6,159 bases of DNA from the NCBI GenBank assembly GCA_937897585.1, contig CALCNY010000163.1:1-6159 (forward strand). The letters are read 5' to 3'. Both the position numbers and the translations under genes were made by a program. Within the stretch, counting starts at the first letter, position 1, and each line of letters begins with the position of its first letter. Shown in pieces: positions 1 to 6,159 of this stretch. The notes under the pieces were generated by a model that worked only from the letters and a program-made list of their open reading frames with translations, did not search any database and was not told the origin of the DNA. Origin of the DNA: an uncultured Chitinophagaceae bacterium (GTDB lineage Bacteria; Bacteroidota; Bacteroidia; Chitinophagales; Chitinophagaceae).

Positions 1-37
1 TCGGTGACTGGAGTTCAGACGTGTGCTCTTCCGATCT
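1..37. other. Illumina TruSeq adapter left at the contig end (not genomic)
   Basis: Positions 4-37 match the 34-base Illumina TruSeq/multiplexing read-2 adapter from its gtgactggag start to its gctcttccgatct end. The preceding tcg at 1-3 could be the tail of an index barcode. This is library-construction sequence that escaped trimming and was assembled onto the end of the contig. Genomic sequence starts at about position 38. The bamA reading frame runs through the junction and picks up an artificial C-terminus and stop codon (complement of 15-17). Confidence 0.97.
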
Positions 38-2273
38 CTCTTAAAATAAATTGTCTGTTCTTATCTGCTCCTCTTGCATTACCAATCGGCGTATACCAAT
101 CTCCTGAAAAACGCCACTTATGAAACTCAGGCAACTCAAATTTATTAGTACTATTTGAATTGATGCCTAACAATGAATAAGGCAATGTAAACTGTCCACT
201 TAAAGCAAAGTTAGAACCACTGGTAGGGAATATCGGATTAGGACCTGCAGAATTTCTAATTAAAGTTAACTTCAGACTGATATTTGTAGAATTGCCATTA
301 CTGAATCCGCTGAAAATCTGACTGTAATTTTTTAGCTTATACTGCTGAAAATTAACCGCATAAATCAAACTGAAAAAGTCATCAGGCCATTTTAATTGCT
401 TACCTAATGACAAACCTAAACCTACTGTTTTTACGTAAGAAGTATCTCCACAAGTTTTACAATAACTTCCATAATAATTAATGGAATTTGAATATTTGGT
501 ATTGTAATAATTTACTGAAAAAGAATTTCTCTTTTTGCCACCAAACCATGGTTCTGTAAATGAGAAATTATAAGAACGATATGCTCTTCCGTTGGATTGT
601 AATCTCAAACTTAAGCGCTGTCCATCTCCTGAAGGAAGTGGATCCCAAGTTGATTTGCTTGTAATATTCTTAAGTGAAAAATTATTAAAGGTCACACCCA
701 AAGTGCCCGTCAATCCGATACCACCGCCAAAACCTGCAGAAAGTTCCAGCTGGTCTGAAGATTTTTCTTCCACTTCCCAGTTGATGTCAACGGTTCCGTT
801 ATCTGAATTGGGAACTATATTAGGGCTGATTTTTTCTGGATTGAAAAAGCCCAATTGAGAAAGTTCTCTTTGTGTACGAATAATATCAGAACGACTGAAT
901 TTCTGTCCGGGTACCGTTCTCATTTCTCTGAGAATTACGTAATCTTTTGTTTTGTCATTTCCTGACACTGTAATCTTTCCATAAGTAGCCTGCGGACCTT
1001 CTGTCAATCTGATTTCAAAATCAATGGTATCATTGTATACGGCCGTTTCTGTTGGATCTATATGAAAGAATAAATATCCATCATCCTGATACAAACTACC
1101 GATGTCACCACCTTCAGCAGACATTTGTTTTCCTAACCTTTTATTTAACAACTCTAGATTGTAAACATCTCCTTTTCGAATACCTAACAACAATGTCAAA
1201 ATAGAATCGGAGTATTTTGTATTTCCTTTCCATGAAATGTCGCCGAAATAATATTTATGACCTTCACTCACTTTGATGTGAATGTCCATGTTGCCTTTTT
1301 TGTTCAGTATCTGTGTGTCTGCAACAATTACGGCATCTCTCAATCCCTGAGCATTATAATAGTCAATTACCTTTTCTTTATCTTCTGTGTATTTGCTTTC
1401 TGTAAATTTTGAAGCACTGAAAAACTTAGGTCTGAAATAAGGATCCAACAAATTCAAGGTCATGGAAGGATAAAACATGCCTTTGTCATTCACGTAATTT
1501 CTAAAACTCAGACCTCTTGATGTATCGCCATAAGGACTTACCGGATGATCAGGATAAAGTGTTAATCTTGCCATTTCCTTAGTGCCTTTCATTTGCTTTT
1601 TTAACTTGGCATCTTCTATCTTTTCGTTACCGCTGAAGTTTAAGGAATTGATTTTTACTTTCGAGCCTTTATCTACAATAAAAGTCAGTGATAATCCATT
1701 GCTCATGCCAACAATAGTATCCTGTTGAACTTGAATGGAAACGTTACGAAAACCTTTATCATAGAAAAATTTACGAATGGCTTCTACAGCACTAAGTCTC
1801 ATGTTTTCAGTAAGTACCCTGTCTTTAGCAAGTCCTAATTTACCTTCCAAATCGTCCTTCTCCCCTTTTTTAATTCCCATGAATTTGAAATCAATTAATC
1901 TAGGTCTTTCTACAATGTTGATTTCGATGAAAATAGTTTGTTCTTCGAGGCGGGTAATGGTAATATTTACATTTGATACCAGACTTTGTTTCCATAATTT
2001 AGAGATGGCTTTTCCAAAAACATCAGAACCTGGTAGCTGCACTTTATCGCCAATGGCCATGCCAGAAATAGATATGATTAAATTGGGATCGAATGCTTTT
2101 GCCCCTGTAACAGAAATACCTCCAATGGTATATGATTTGGGATATTTTGCAGTAAAGATCTGCTGAAGTGCAGGATTTACTGATACCGGAATGGTGTCAT
2201 TTTGAGCCCATAGATTATGAGAAAAAAAACAAACAATTGCTAAAAACAAAAACTTTCTATAAATCCCTTGCAT
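15..2273 (-). CDS. bamA: BamA/Omp85 outer-membrane protein assembly factor, C-terminally truncated by adapter
   Basis: BamA is the core of the machine that folds and inserts beta-barrel proteins into the outer membrane. Residue numbers here count from the TTG at 2276; the ATG at 2273 (residue 2) is the more likely start. A signal peptide ends near LWAQ (residue 25). About five POTRA domains follow (roughly 49-123, 124-205, 206-340, 341-430, 431-505), and a barrel begins near 510. Family-like features are the TEPWFGG turn (574-580) and IFPTSGS (682-688). Two oddities are an insertion of about 50 residues in POTRA 3 (about 234-285) and a CxxC pair (C606, C609) in a predicted outer loop. Native sequence ends at R746. 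E747 straddles the junction, and IGRAHV plus the stop come from the adapter. The last barrel strands and the loop-6 RGF region are missing. The gene lies 107 bases after uppS, as is usual in Bacteroidota. Family call is very sure; domain borders are approximate. Confidence 0.95.
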   Translation of the reverse strand: MQGIYRKFLFLAIVCFFSHNLWAQNDTIPVSVNPALQQIFTAKYPKSYTIGGISVTGAKAFDPNLIISISGMAIGDKVQLPGSDVFGKAISKLWKQSLVSNVNITITRLEEQTIFIEINIVERPRLIDFKFMGIKKGEKDDLEGKLGLAKDRVLTENMRLSAVEAIRKFFYDKGFRNVSIQVQQDTIVGMSNGLSLTFIVDKGSKVKINSLNFSGNEKIEDAKLKKQMKGTKEMARLTLYPDHPVSPYGDTSRGLSFRNYVNDKGMFYPSMTLNLLDPYFRPKFFSASKFTESKYTEDKEKVIDYYNAQGLRDAVIVADTQILNKKGNMDIHIKVSEGHKYYFGDISWKGNTKYSDSILTLLLGIRKGDVYNLELLNKRLGKQMSAEGGDIGSLYQDDGYLFFHIDPTETAVYNDTIDFEIRLTEGPQATYGKITVSGNDKTKDYVILREMRTVPGQKFSRSDIIRTQRELSQLGFFNPEKISPNIVPNSDNGTVDINWEVEEKSSDQLELSAGFGGGIGLTGTLGVTFNNFSLKNITSKSTWDPLPSGDGQRLSLRLQSNGRAYRSYNFSFTEPWFGGKKRNSFSVNYYNTKYSNSINYYGSYCKTCGDTSYVKTVGLGLSLGKQLKWPDDFFSLIYAVNFQQYKLKNYSQIFSGFSNGNSTNISLKLTLIRNSAGPNPIFPTSGSNFALSGQFTLPYSLLGINSNSTNKFELPEFHKWRFSGDWYTPIGNARGADKNRQFILREIGRAHV

Positions 2274-2289
2274 CAATTTTTTTTTACGT

Positions 2290-2301
2290 GCGGCAAATTA
2301 A
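2290..2301 (-). promoter_or_regulatory. Possible bamA promoter core with a TTTGCCGC motif
   Basis: On the minus strand the sequence reads TTAATTTGCCGC, ending 16 bases before the bamA ATG at 2273. It differs by one base from the Bacteroidota -7 box TAnnTTTG. It shares the 8-mer TTTGCCGC with the uppS upstream region. I see no TTG -33 element at the usual distance. It may be a bamA promoter, or only a leader motif if bamA is read from the uppS transcript. Confidence 0.3.
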
Positions 2302-2343
2302 GCTCAATAATTAAAACTATTTGTTAAATGAAAAACTGAACTC

Positions 2344-2380
2344 AATCAAAAATATTGATTATCAGCTTAGTTTCCTTCAA
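2344..2380 (-). promoter_or_regulatory. Alternative bamA promoter inside a small inverted repeat
   Basis: On the minus strand TATTTTTG (2354-2347) matches the TAnnTTTG box exactly. A TTG lies 23 bases upstream (2380-2378), directly after the uppS stop codon, at the loose end of accepted spacings. The box lies within a perfect 6-bp inverted repeat, AATCAA and TTGATT with a 5-base spacer (2344-2360). In such AT-rich DNA this could be chance, so confidence is low. Confidence 0.25.
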
Positions 2381-3145
2381 TTAATTTTTTTCTTCAATAA
2401 TATTTTTTTTCAGCTGGTCACCAGTTTTCCCAAATCTTCTTTGTCTTTGCTGAAAATCAATTATGGCCTCATACAAATTCTCTTTCCTGAAATCCGGCCA
2501 TAATGTTGTTGTGAAATAAAGTTCGGTGTAAGCCAATTGGTACAATAAAAAATTGCTGATTCTGTGTTCCCCGCTGGTTCTAACCATCAATTCAGGATCA
2601 GGAATTCCGGCTGTTGACAGGTAATTACTATATATTTCCTGGTTGATGTCTTCTGGCAACAATTTACCATTCAACACATCTTGGGCAATTTTCTGTGTCG
2701 TATGGATGATTTCCCATCTGCTGCTATAACTGAGTGCCATCACCAAGTTCAATCCTGTGTTGGTGGACGTTTCGCTGATGGCTTCTTGCAAAGCTTTTCG
2801 TGCGTGCTCTGGCATCATATCTGTGGCACCAATGACATGAAGTCTGATGTTATTTTTATTGAGCGTTGGCACTTCTTTTCTGATGGTATCGATGAGTAAT
2901 TCCATCAAACCAGTTACTTCTTCCTGAGGCCTCAGCCAGTTTTCGGTACTGAATGCATAAAGTGTAAGGTAATGAATGCCTAATTCGGCGGCACCTTCTA
3001 CAATATCTCTAACACTTTCTACCCCATGAAGATGACCAAACAACCTATCATGCCCTTTTTCCTGAGCCCAACGACCATTCCCATCCATGATGATGGCGAT
3101 GTGTTCGGGAAGTTTATCAAGAATGATGTTGTCTTTTATACTCAT
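2381..3145 (-). CDS. uppS: Undecaprenyl diphosphate synthase (cis-prenyltransferase)
   Basis: This enzyme condenses isopentenyl diphosphate units onto farnesyl diphosphate to make C55 undecaprenyl diphosphate, the lipid carrier for peptidoglycan and surface glycans. It acts in the cytoplasm at the inner membrane. The 254 residues match the family's usual length. The family blocks are all present: IIMDGNGRWA (18-27) with the catalytic Asp21, LYAFSTENW (62-70), SRWEI (142-146) and DPELMVRTSGEHRISNF (183-199). The C-terminal block LWPDFRKENL is also intact. The start is the ATG at 3145, preceded by an A/T-rich leader without a Shine-Dalgarno sequence. A terminator separates it from porG upstream, and bamA follows downstream. 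It appears complete. The only variation seen is SYSS in place of the more usual NYGG before RWEI, which does not remove a known catalytic residue. Confidence 0.97.
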   Translation of the reverse strand: MSIKDNIILDKLPEHIAIIMDGNGRWAQEKGHDRLFGHLHGVESVRDIVEGAAELGIHYLTLYAFSTENWLRPQEEVTGLMELLIDTIRKEVPTLNKNNIRLHVIGATDMMPEHARKALQEAISETSTNTGLNLVMALSYSSRWEIIHTTQKIAQDVLNGKLLPEDINQEIYSNYLSTAGIPDPELMVRTSGEHRISNFLLYQLAYTELYFTTTLWPDFRKENLYEAIIDFQQRQRRFGKTGDQLKKNIIEEKN

Positions 3146-3175
3146 GATGAATACTGAAATCGGCTATTATCGCCG

Positions 3176-3187
3176 GCGGCAAAAGTA
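3176..3187 (-). promoter_or_regulatory. Probable uppS promoter (-7 box TACTTTTG)
   Basis: On the minus strand TACTTTTG (3187-3180) is an exact match to the Bacteroidota -7 consensus TAnnTTTG. It is followed by CCGC, giving the TTTGCCGC word also seen upstream of bamA. It would give a leader of roughly 25-30 bases before the uppS ATG. It lies downstream of the porG terminator, exactly where a new promoter is needed. A matching TTG -33 element is not evident. Confidence 0.5.
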
Positions 3188-3270
3188 ACGAAAAAAACAG
3201 ATGATGCGGGGTTGAAATTGAAATTGTTTGGTTACTGCAATCAAGCTGAAAATAGCTTAGTGGATAAAGC

Positions 3271-3303
3271 AATAAAAAAAGCCGTCAATTTGATGACAGC
3301 TTT
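3271..3303 (-). terminator. Intrinsic terminator after porG
   Basis: On the minus strand a 10-bp stem, AAAGCTGTCA with TGACGGCTTT, contains one G-U wobble and encloses a 6-base loop. A run of seven Ts follows, three of them shared with the stem. It begins 24 bases after the porG stop codon. The plus-strand side lacks a T-run, so it acts on minus-strand transcription and separates porG from uppS-bamA. Confidence 0.88.
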
Positions 3304-3327
3304 CAATGTTTTATAAAAGAAGAATTA

Positions 3328-4215
3328 TTAATTAGCAGTTGGACAACGGTAAGAACCGATATTGAACGAAATGCCAATTTCTGCGATTACATATTGATCT
3401 TTTTGTTTGCTCCAGCCACGTTGACGACCGGCATATTTTCCTAGTGGATTATTTGGATTTGCCCCACCCCTTTCAATAGATCTGTCTTGTAGTTGTCCTG
3501 CGAGTGATAAAATATAATCATTGCTTGCAGGATCACGCTCCCAAAAACCAGTAGAGATGTTTTTAGATCCATCAGCATTATATAAACCTAAATAAGTTCC
3601 ACTAACATCATCAATGTGATCTGAATTGGTAAAACGATGAGTAACTTCAAAACTTAAATTTACTTTTTGATTGATACTATATTTTATGCCTACACCTAAT
3701 GGAACGCAAATTCCCATGAGTGGATATGTAACTCCTTCTGTTTGAATTGTACTGTTATTAAGATAAACTTTTGTTCCATCCTCGGCTGTAGCATATGGAT
3801 TAAAACTAAAAACTCCAAGACCTAATGTCATGTATGGAGTAAATCCATAATTGATATCATTAGGAATGTACTTGAAGAAGTTGAAATCACCTTGCACACC
3901 AAATTCAAAAATGTTAGTATTGAATTCCAAACCTCTTGTGTGTTGATAAGAATTTTTGCTTAACAAATCATCATAACCCAATTGTGCAAATCTCCCAGCT
4001 ACTCTCAATCCTACATAATTGCCAAATTGTTTTCTGAAAAATAATCCTAAAGAAGGTTTTGGTTTATTCAATCCTGTTCGAGTATTTAAATCCCCAAAAT
4101 AATGAGCAGCACCAACAGTGAAACCAAATTCACCTTGTTGAATATAGCCATCCTGAGCTTTTGTGCTTATCGTTAAGAAAGTTAAAATAACCAAAGAAAA
4201 AAGAATCCTTTTCAC
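3328..4215 (-). CDS. porG: PorG-like DUF6089 outer-membrane beta-barrel protein (type IX secretion)
   Basis: The protein resembles DUF6089/PorG, an outer-membrane protein of the type IX secretion system known from Porphyromonas gingivalis. It has a signal peptide (KRILFSLVILTFLTISTKAQ) with likely cleavage after the Ala of TKAQ. The mature start is family-like, EFGFTVGAAHYFGDLN. Alternating aromatic/hydrophobic strands fit a small barrel. A HRFTNSDHIDDVSGTY segment follows, and the tail is GISFNIGSYRCPTAN with one Cys. There is no in-frame ATG near the start. I chose GTG at 4215 because it gives a classic MKRILF signal peptide and 295 residues; TTG at 4221 or 4239 is possible (303 residues from 4239). 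The downstream order porG-uppS-bamA matches that recalled for P. gingivalis. Family call is from remembered sequence features, and the T9SS role is inferred from the family. Confidence 0.8.
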   Translation of the reverse strand: MKRILFSLVILTFLTISTKAQDGYIQQGEFGFTVGAAHYFGDLNTRTGLNKPKPSLGLFFRKQFGNYVGLRVAGRFAQLGYDDLLSKNSYQHTRGLEFNTNIFEFGVQGDFNFFKYIPNDINYGFTPYMTLGLGVFSFNPYATAEDGTKVYLNNSTIQTEGVTYPLMGICVPLGVGIKYSINQKVNLSFEVTHRFTNSDHIDDVSGTYLGLYNADGSKNISTGFWERDPASNDYILSLAGQLQDRSIERGGANPNNPLGKYAGRQRGWSKQKDQYVIAEIGISFNIGSYRCPTAN

Positions 4216-4380
4216 GTTCAATTGATTTTGTGTGTTCAAAAAAATGAGTTGTAAAGATAATATAAGCTTGGTGATTTAAAAGCATTTACAAGATAAATCA
4301 GCAAACATTCTGTAAATAACGTAAAAATTGGATTTGTGGTATTTGGAGAGATGTTAATTTTTTGAGGCAAGAGAAGTTTA

Positions 4381-4410
4381 GGGGTTGGGGTAATTAGAGA
4401 TTATTTGGGG
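4381..4410. other. G-rich patch in the gldH-porG spacer
   Basis: Three GGGG runs (4381-4384, 4387-4390, 4407-4410) stand out in the AT-rich spacer between gldH and porG. Three tracts are one short of a classical four-tract quadruplex. No function can be assigned. The rest of this spacer (4216-4490) holds no gene that I can see. Confidence 0.4.
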
Positions 4411-4417
4411 CTGCCAA

Positions 4418-4453
4418 CTTTTTGAACTTTTTGAACCTATTGAACTTTTGAAA
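4418..4453. repeat. Short 9-bp tandem repeat (ctttttgaa units)
   Basis: Two exact copies of ctttttgaa (4418-4426, 4427-4435) are followed by a diverged copy cctattgaa (4436-4444) and an 8-base copy cttttgaa (4445-4452). The array lies between the gldH stop and porG. No coding frame or terminator structure is associated with it. It is likely a slippage-type simple repeat; any effect on porG expression is unknown. Confidence 0.75.
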
Positions 4454-4490
4454 CAACTTATTCGTGAATCTGTGGTTAGCTTTCGAACAA

Positions 4491-4967
4491 TTATCGAACC
4501 TTCTCCACCCTAACGCCCGCGCTCATCACACCTGCAAGTGGATTGTCACGCATGATGTTGAGTAAAGAAAACTGATACAAGCCATTTTTCTTGAATCGCA
4601 TGGGTTTGCTGTTCAATAATTTTCTGAATTCCCAGATATCATCCATGCCTGAGCCATACCAACCATGAGCATCATCACTTAATATCAAATTCTGTTTTTG
4701 AAAATTCATTGTATCGCCTGGAGATTGTAAACCAACATTCATCCACATATTATTATACTTATAATCATCGGTGTGTCTAAGTACAATATAGATATTATAA
4801 TAAGCCAAGGTATCGCTGATTTCAAACGAGCCTTTGCAAGCATAGTTTTGTTTCCAGCTGTGGTTGCTGATGGGAATATTTTTTTCATACACATCTATTT
4901 GTCGACAACTGTTTAATAAAAACAGTAGCATGCAAACAGCGATAAATCTTGTATTTGAATTCATCAT
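4491..4967 (-). CDS. gldH: Gliding motility lipoprotein GldH
   Basis: GldH is an outer-envelope lipoprotein needed for gliding motility and T9SS-linked functions in Bacteroidota. Residue numbers here count from the TTG at 4973. The ATG at 4967 (residue 3) is preferred and gives 158 residues; a second ATG follows at once at 4964. A lipoprotein signal peptide ends in the lipobox LNSC, so Cys23 would be lipidated after cleavage. Family-like blocks are VYEKNIPI (28-35), YNIYIVLRHT (59-68), HGWYGSGMDDIWE (103-115) and MRDNPLAGVMSAGVRVEK (141-158). Length is normal for the family. It lies 34 bases after yicC on the same strand, so co-transcription is likely. No clear terminator follows it. Recognition is by family pattern from memory; the match is strong over the full length. 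Confidence 0.9.
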   Translation of the reverse strand: MMNSNTRFIAVCMLLFLLNSCRQIDVYEKNIPISNHSWKQNYACKGSFEISDTLAYYNIYIVLRHTDDYKYNNMWMNVGLQSPGDTMNFQKQNLILSDDAHGWYGSGMDDIWEFRKLLNSKPMRFKKNGLYQFSLLNIMRDNPLAGVMSAGVRVEKVR

Positions 4968-5001
4968 GGACAATTACAAAAATAAATGTATCAAGTTATA
5001 A

Positions 5002-5877
5002 TTATAGCACATTCAATACTTGTTCTTTTGCTTTTTCGAGTTCATCTTTCATCAACACCACGCATTTTTGAATATCTACATCATATGCTTTACTTCCTGT
5101 GGTATTAATTTCTCTTCCTATTTCCTGTAATAAAAAAGACAATTTCTTTCCTTTACTGATTTCTTTGTCATTTAGCATCTCTTTGAAATAATCGCAATGT
5201 TGTCTTAAGCGAATTTGTTCTTCATGAATATCAATTTTCTCCATGTAATAAATCAACTCTTGCTCCATTCTGTTATTATCGATGTTTTCTTTTCCAACAT
5301 GTTCAGCAAGCAATTTATTGATTTCATCCTTGATGCGTTTTTTTCTGTTGGGTTCAAAAACCAAAATGGCTTCTTCCTGTTCTTTGATTTTTTCGATACG
5401 AGTTAATAAATCTTTTTCCAAAGATGCGCCTTCTTCAATTCGGTGCGCATTTAATTCTGCGATGGCTTTATTGAGTACATTTTTAAATGCTGCGAAATCA
5501 GTTTCACTTAAAACTTCCATGCTTGGAGAAACAACTTCTGGTAAACGAAGCAATGAACTTAATACAGCATTAGTATCAATATTCAATTCACCGGCAAGTT
5601 GATGAATTTGATGATAATATGCTTTTATCAATTCGGTATTGATGATGACTGGTTTTGAAGTGCCGTTTTGTTTGATGCTGATGTAACAATCAATAGTGCC
5701 TCTGATTAAATTTTCTTGTATTACATTTCTAATGTCAAATTCAAAAGGCTTTAACAGCGGTGGCAACTTCAATTGCAATTCAAACTGTTTTCCATTTAAT
5801 GTTTTAATCTCAACAAAAAATGTTTTATCGCCTACAGTTTGTTCTGCTCTTCCAAACCCTGTCATTGACTTTAGCAT
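5002..5877 (-). CDS. yicC: YicC family endoribonuclease
   Basis: YicC proteins (YicC_N plus DUF1732) are cytoplasmic RNA-turnover proteins; the E. coli member has been described as an endoribonuclease that affects small-RNA stability. The 291 residues match the family's usual length. The family signature MLKSMTGFGRAE opens the protein. A charged, helical middle region (about 150-240) follows. The C-terminal block LSFLLQEIGREINTTGSKA (246-264) is close to the family hallmark. The start is the ATG at 5877, with an A-rich leader and no Shine-Dalgarno sequence. It is the first gene after the terminator at 6018-6052 and leads into gldH 34 bases downstream. In many bacteria a guanylate kinase gene follows yicC; here gldH takes that place. 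The gene appears complete, and the precise RNA target is unknown. Confidence 0.95.
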   Translation of the reverse strand: MLKSMTGFGRAEQTVGDKTFFVEIKTLNGKQFELQLKLPPLLKPFEFDIRNVIQENLIRGTIDCYISIKQNGTSKPVIINTELIKAYYHQIHQLAGELNIDTNAVLSSLLRLPEVVSPSMEVLSETDFAAFKNVLNKAIAELNAHRIEEGASLEKDLLTRIEKIKEQEEAILVFEPNRKKRIKDEINKLLAEHVGKENIDNNRMEQELIYYMEKIDIHEEQIRLRQHCDYFKEMLNDKEISKGKKLSFLLQEIGREINTTGSKAYDVDIQKCVVLMKDELEKAKEQVLNVL

Positions 5878-5944
5878 AATGATTTTTATTTTGATGCAAG
5901 TTAACTGATAATTTGTTTGATTGGAGAATGAGAGGCTTTGTTAA

Positions 5945-6014
5945 TTCAAAAGTCAAAATTTAAAATTCAAAAACAGGAACAATATTTTTTACTTTTTAAT
6001 TTTTAATTTTTTTT
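5945..6014. other. A-rich/T-rich block upstream of yicC
   Basis: The plus strand is A-rich with repeated TCAAAA words (5945-5973), then strongly T-rich (5985-6014). The two halves are roughly complementary and could fold into a weak, imperfect hairpin. No exact TAnnTTTG promoter box was found between the terminator and yicC, so the yicC promoter is not located. The block may only reflect base composition. Confidence 0.3.
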
Positions 6015-6017
6015 CCA

Positions 6018-6052
6018 TTAAAAAAGCCCAGCATTTTTGTGCCAGGCTTTAA
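6018..6052 (-). terminator. Intrinsic terminator of a transcript entering from the right
   Basis: On the minus strand AAAGCC pairs with GGCTTT (6045-6050 with 6023-6028). Two mismatches follow, then 3 inner pairs (TGC with GCA) and a 6-base loop. The stem runs into six Ts (6025-6020). The plus-strand side has no T-run. It ends a leftward transcript whose gene lies outside the window and separates it from yicC. Confidence 0.75.
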
Positions 6053-6074
6053 TATATAATGGGTTAGTAAGTAC

Positions 6075-6092
6075 CGGAGAATAAATTCTCCG
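6075..6092. other. Perfect 7-bp hairpin before the terminator
   Basis: CGGAGAA (6075-6081) and TTCTCCG (6086-6092) form a perfect stem around a TAAA loop. On the minus strand it lies just upstream of the terminator at 6018-6052. All three minus-strand frames entering from the right edge meet a stop within about 25 bases, so 6053-6135 is non-coding. It is either a 3' untranslated region or the tail of a small RNA. Confidence 0.5.
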
Positions 6093-6159
6093 ACACAATA
6101 TTAAAAATAATTTTTGCTTTACAGAAAAATATTTCAAACTATTTTATCAACATTTTTAT

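Noticed and set aside
592..858. Plus-strand open frame of 88 codons
   Set aside because: It lies antisense inside the well-supported bamA barrel region, with no recognisable domain; a shadow frame.
1777..2166. Plus-strand open frame of 129 codons
   Set aside because: Antisense to the bamA POTRA 1-2 region; its sequence resembles no family, and the bamA frame explains the codons.
2681..2899. Plus-strand open frame antisense to uppS
   Set aside because: uppS is certain from its motifs; this frame has no support.
3161..3175. CGGC/GCCG hairpin in the uppS leader as a regulatory element
   Set aside because: Only 4 bp of stem; too short to separate from chance.
4267..4335. porG promoter
   Set aside because: Only near-matches to the -7 box, without a -33 partner; not supportable.
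4381..4410. G-quadruplex
   Set aside because: Only three GGGG runs, with a 16-base gap before the last; too few tracts for a confident call.
4977..4984. TAnnTTTG box (TATTTTTG) just upstream of gldH
   Set aside because: It would leave almost no leader before the ATG and has no TTG at the right distance; co-transcription with yicC explains gldH better.
5215..5602. Two overlapping plus-strand open frames antisense to yicC
   Set aside because: The Phe/Ser-rich translations are typical antisense shadows of a Lys/Glu-rich helical protein.

Overview
The window reads as a chromosomal fragment from a member of the Bacteroidota, probably near the Chitinophagaceae (inference). The DNA is AT-rich. Start codons are preceded by A-rich leaders with no clear Shine-Dalgarno sequence, and TAnnTTTG-like promoter boxes occur. 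It carries two proteins typical of this phylum: the gliding/T9SS lipoprotein GldH and a PorG-like DUF6089 outer-membrane protein. All five recognisable genes lie on the minus strand, so the window is best read from right to left.

Reading order: the right edge (about 6019-6159) holds no gene. It has a perfect small hairpin and a minus-strand terminator, which end a transcript arriving from outside the window. Next come yicC (endoribonuclease family) and, 34 bases further on, gldH (lipoprotein). A spacer of about 275 bases with a short 9-bp tandem repeat and a G-rich patch follows. Then comes porG, which has no usable ATG near its start, followed by a strong intrinsic terminator at 3271-3303. 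After the terminator, uppS (undecaprenyl diphosphate synthase) starts a new unit with a good -7 promoter box, and bamA follows about 107 bases later.

The genes share a cell-envelope theme. UppS makes the lipid carrier for peptidoglycan and surface polysaccharide, BamA inserts outer-membrane beta-barrels, and PorG and GldH belong to the type IX secretion and gliding apparatus. YicC is an RNA-turnover protein that happens to lead the gldH unit.

The left end is not genomic. Positions 4-37 match the Illumina TruSeq adapter. bamA runs into it, so its last residues (IGRAHV) and its stop codon are artefacts, and the true C-terminal part of the barrel is missing. I found no mobile element, CRISPR array, tRNA, rRNA or obviously new multi-gene system. 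The gene content is ordinary core Bacteroidota envelope biology, and the points worth a second look are mostly local.
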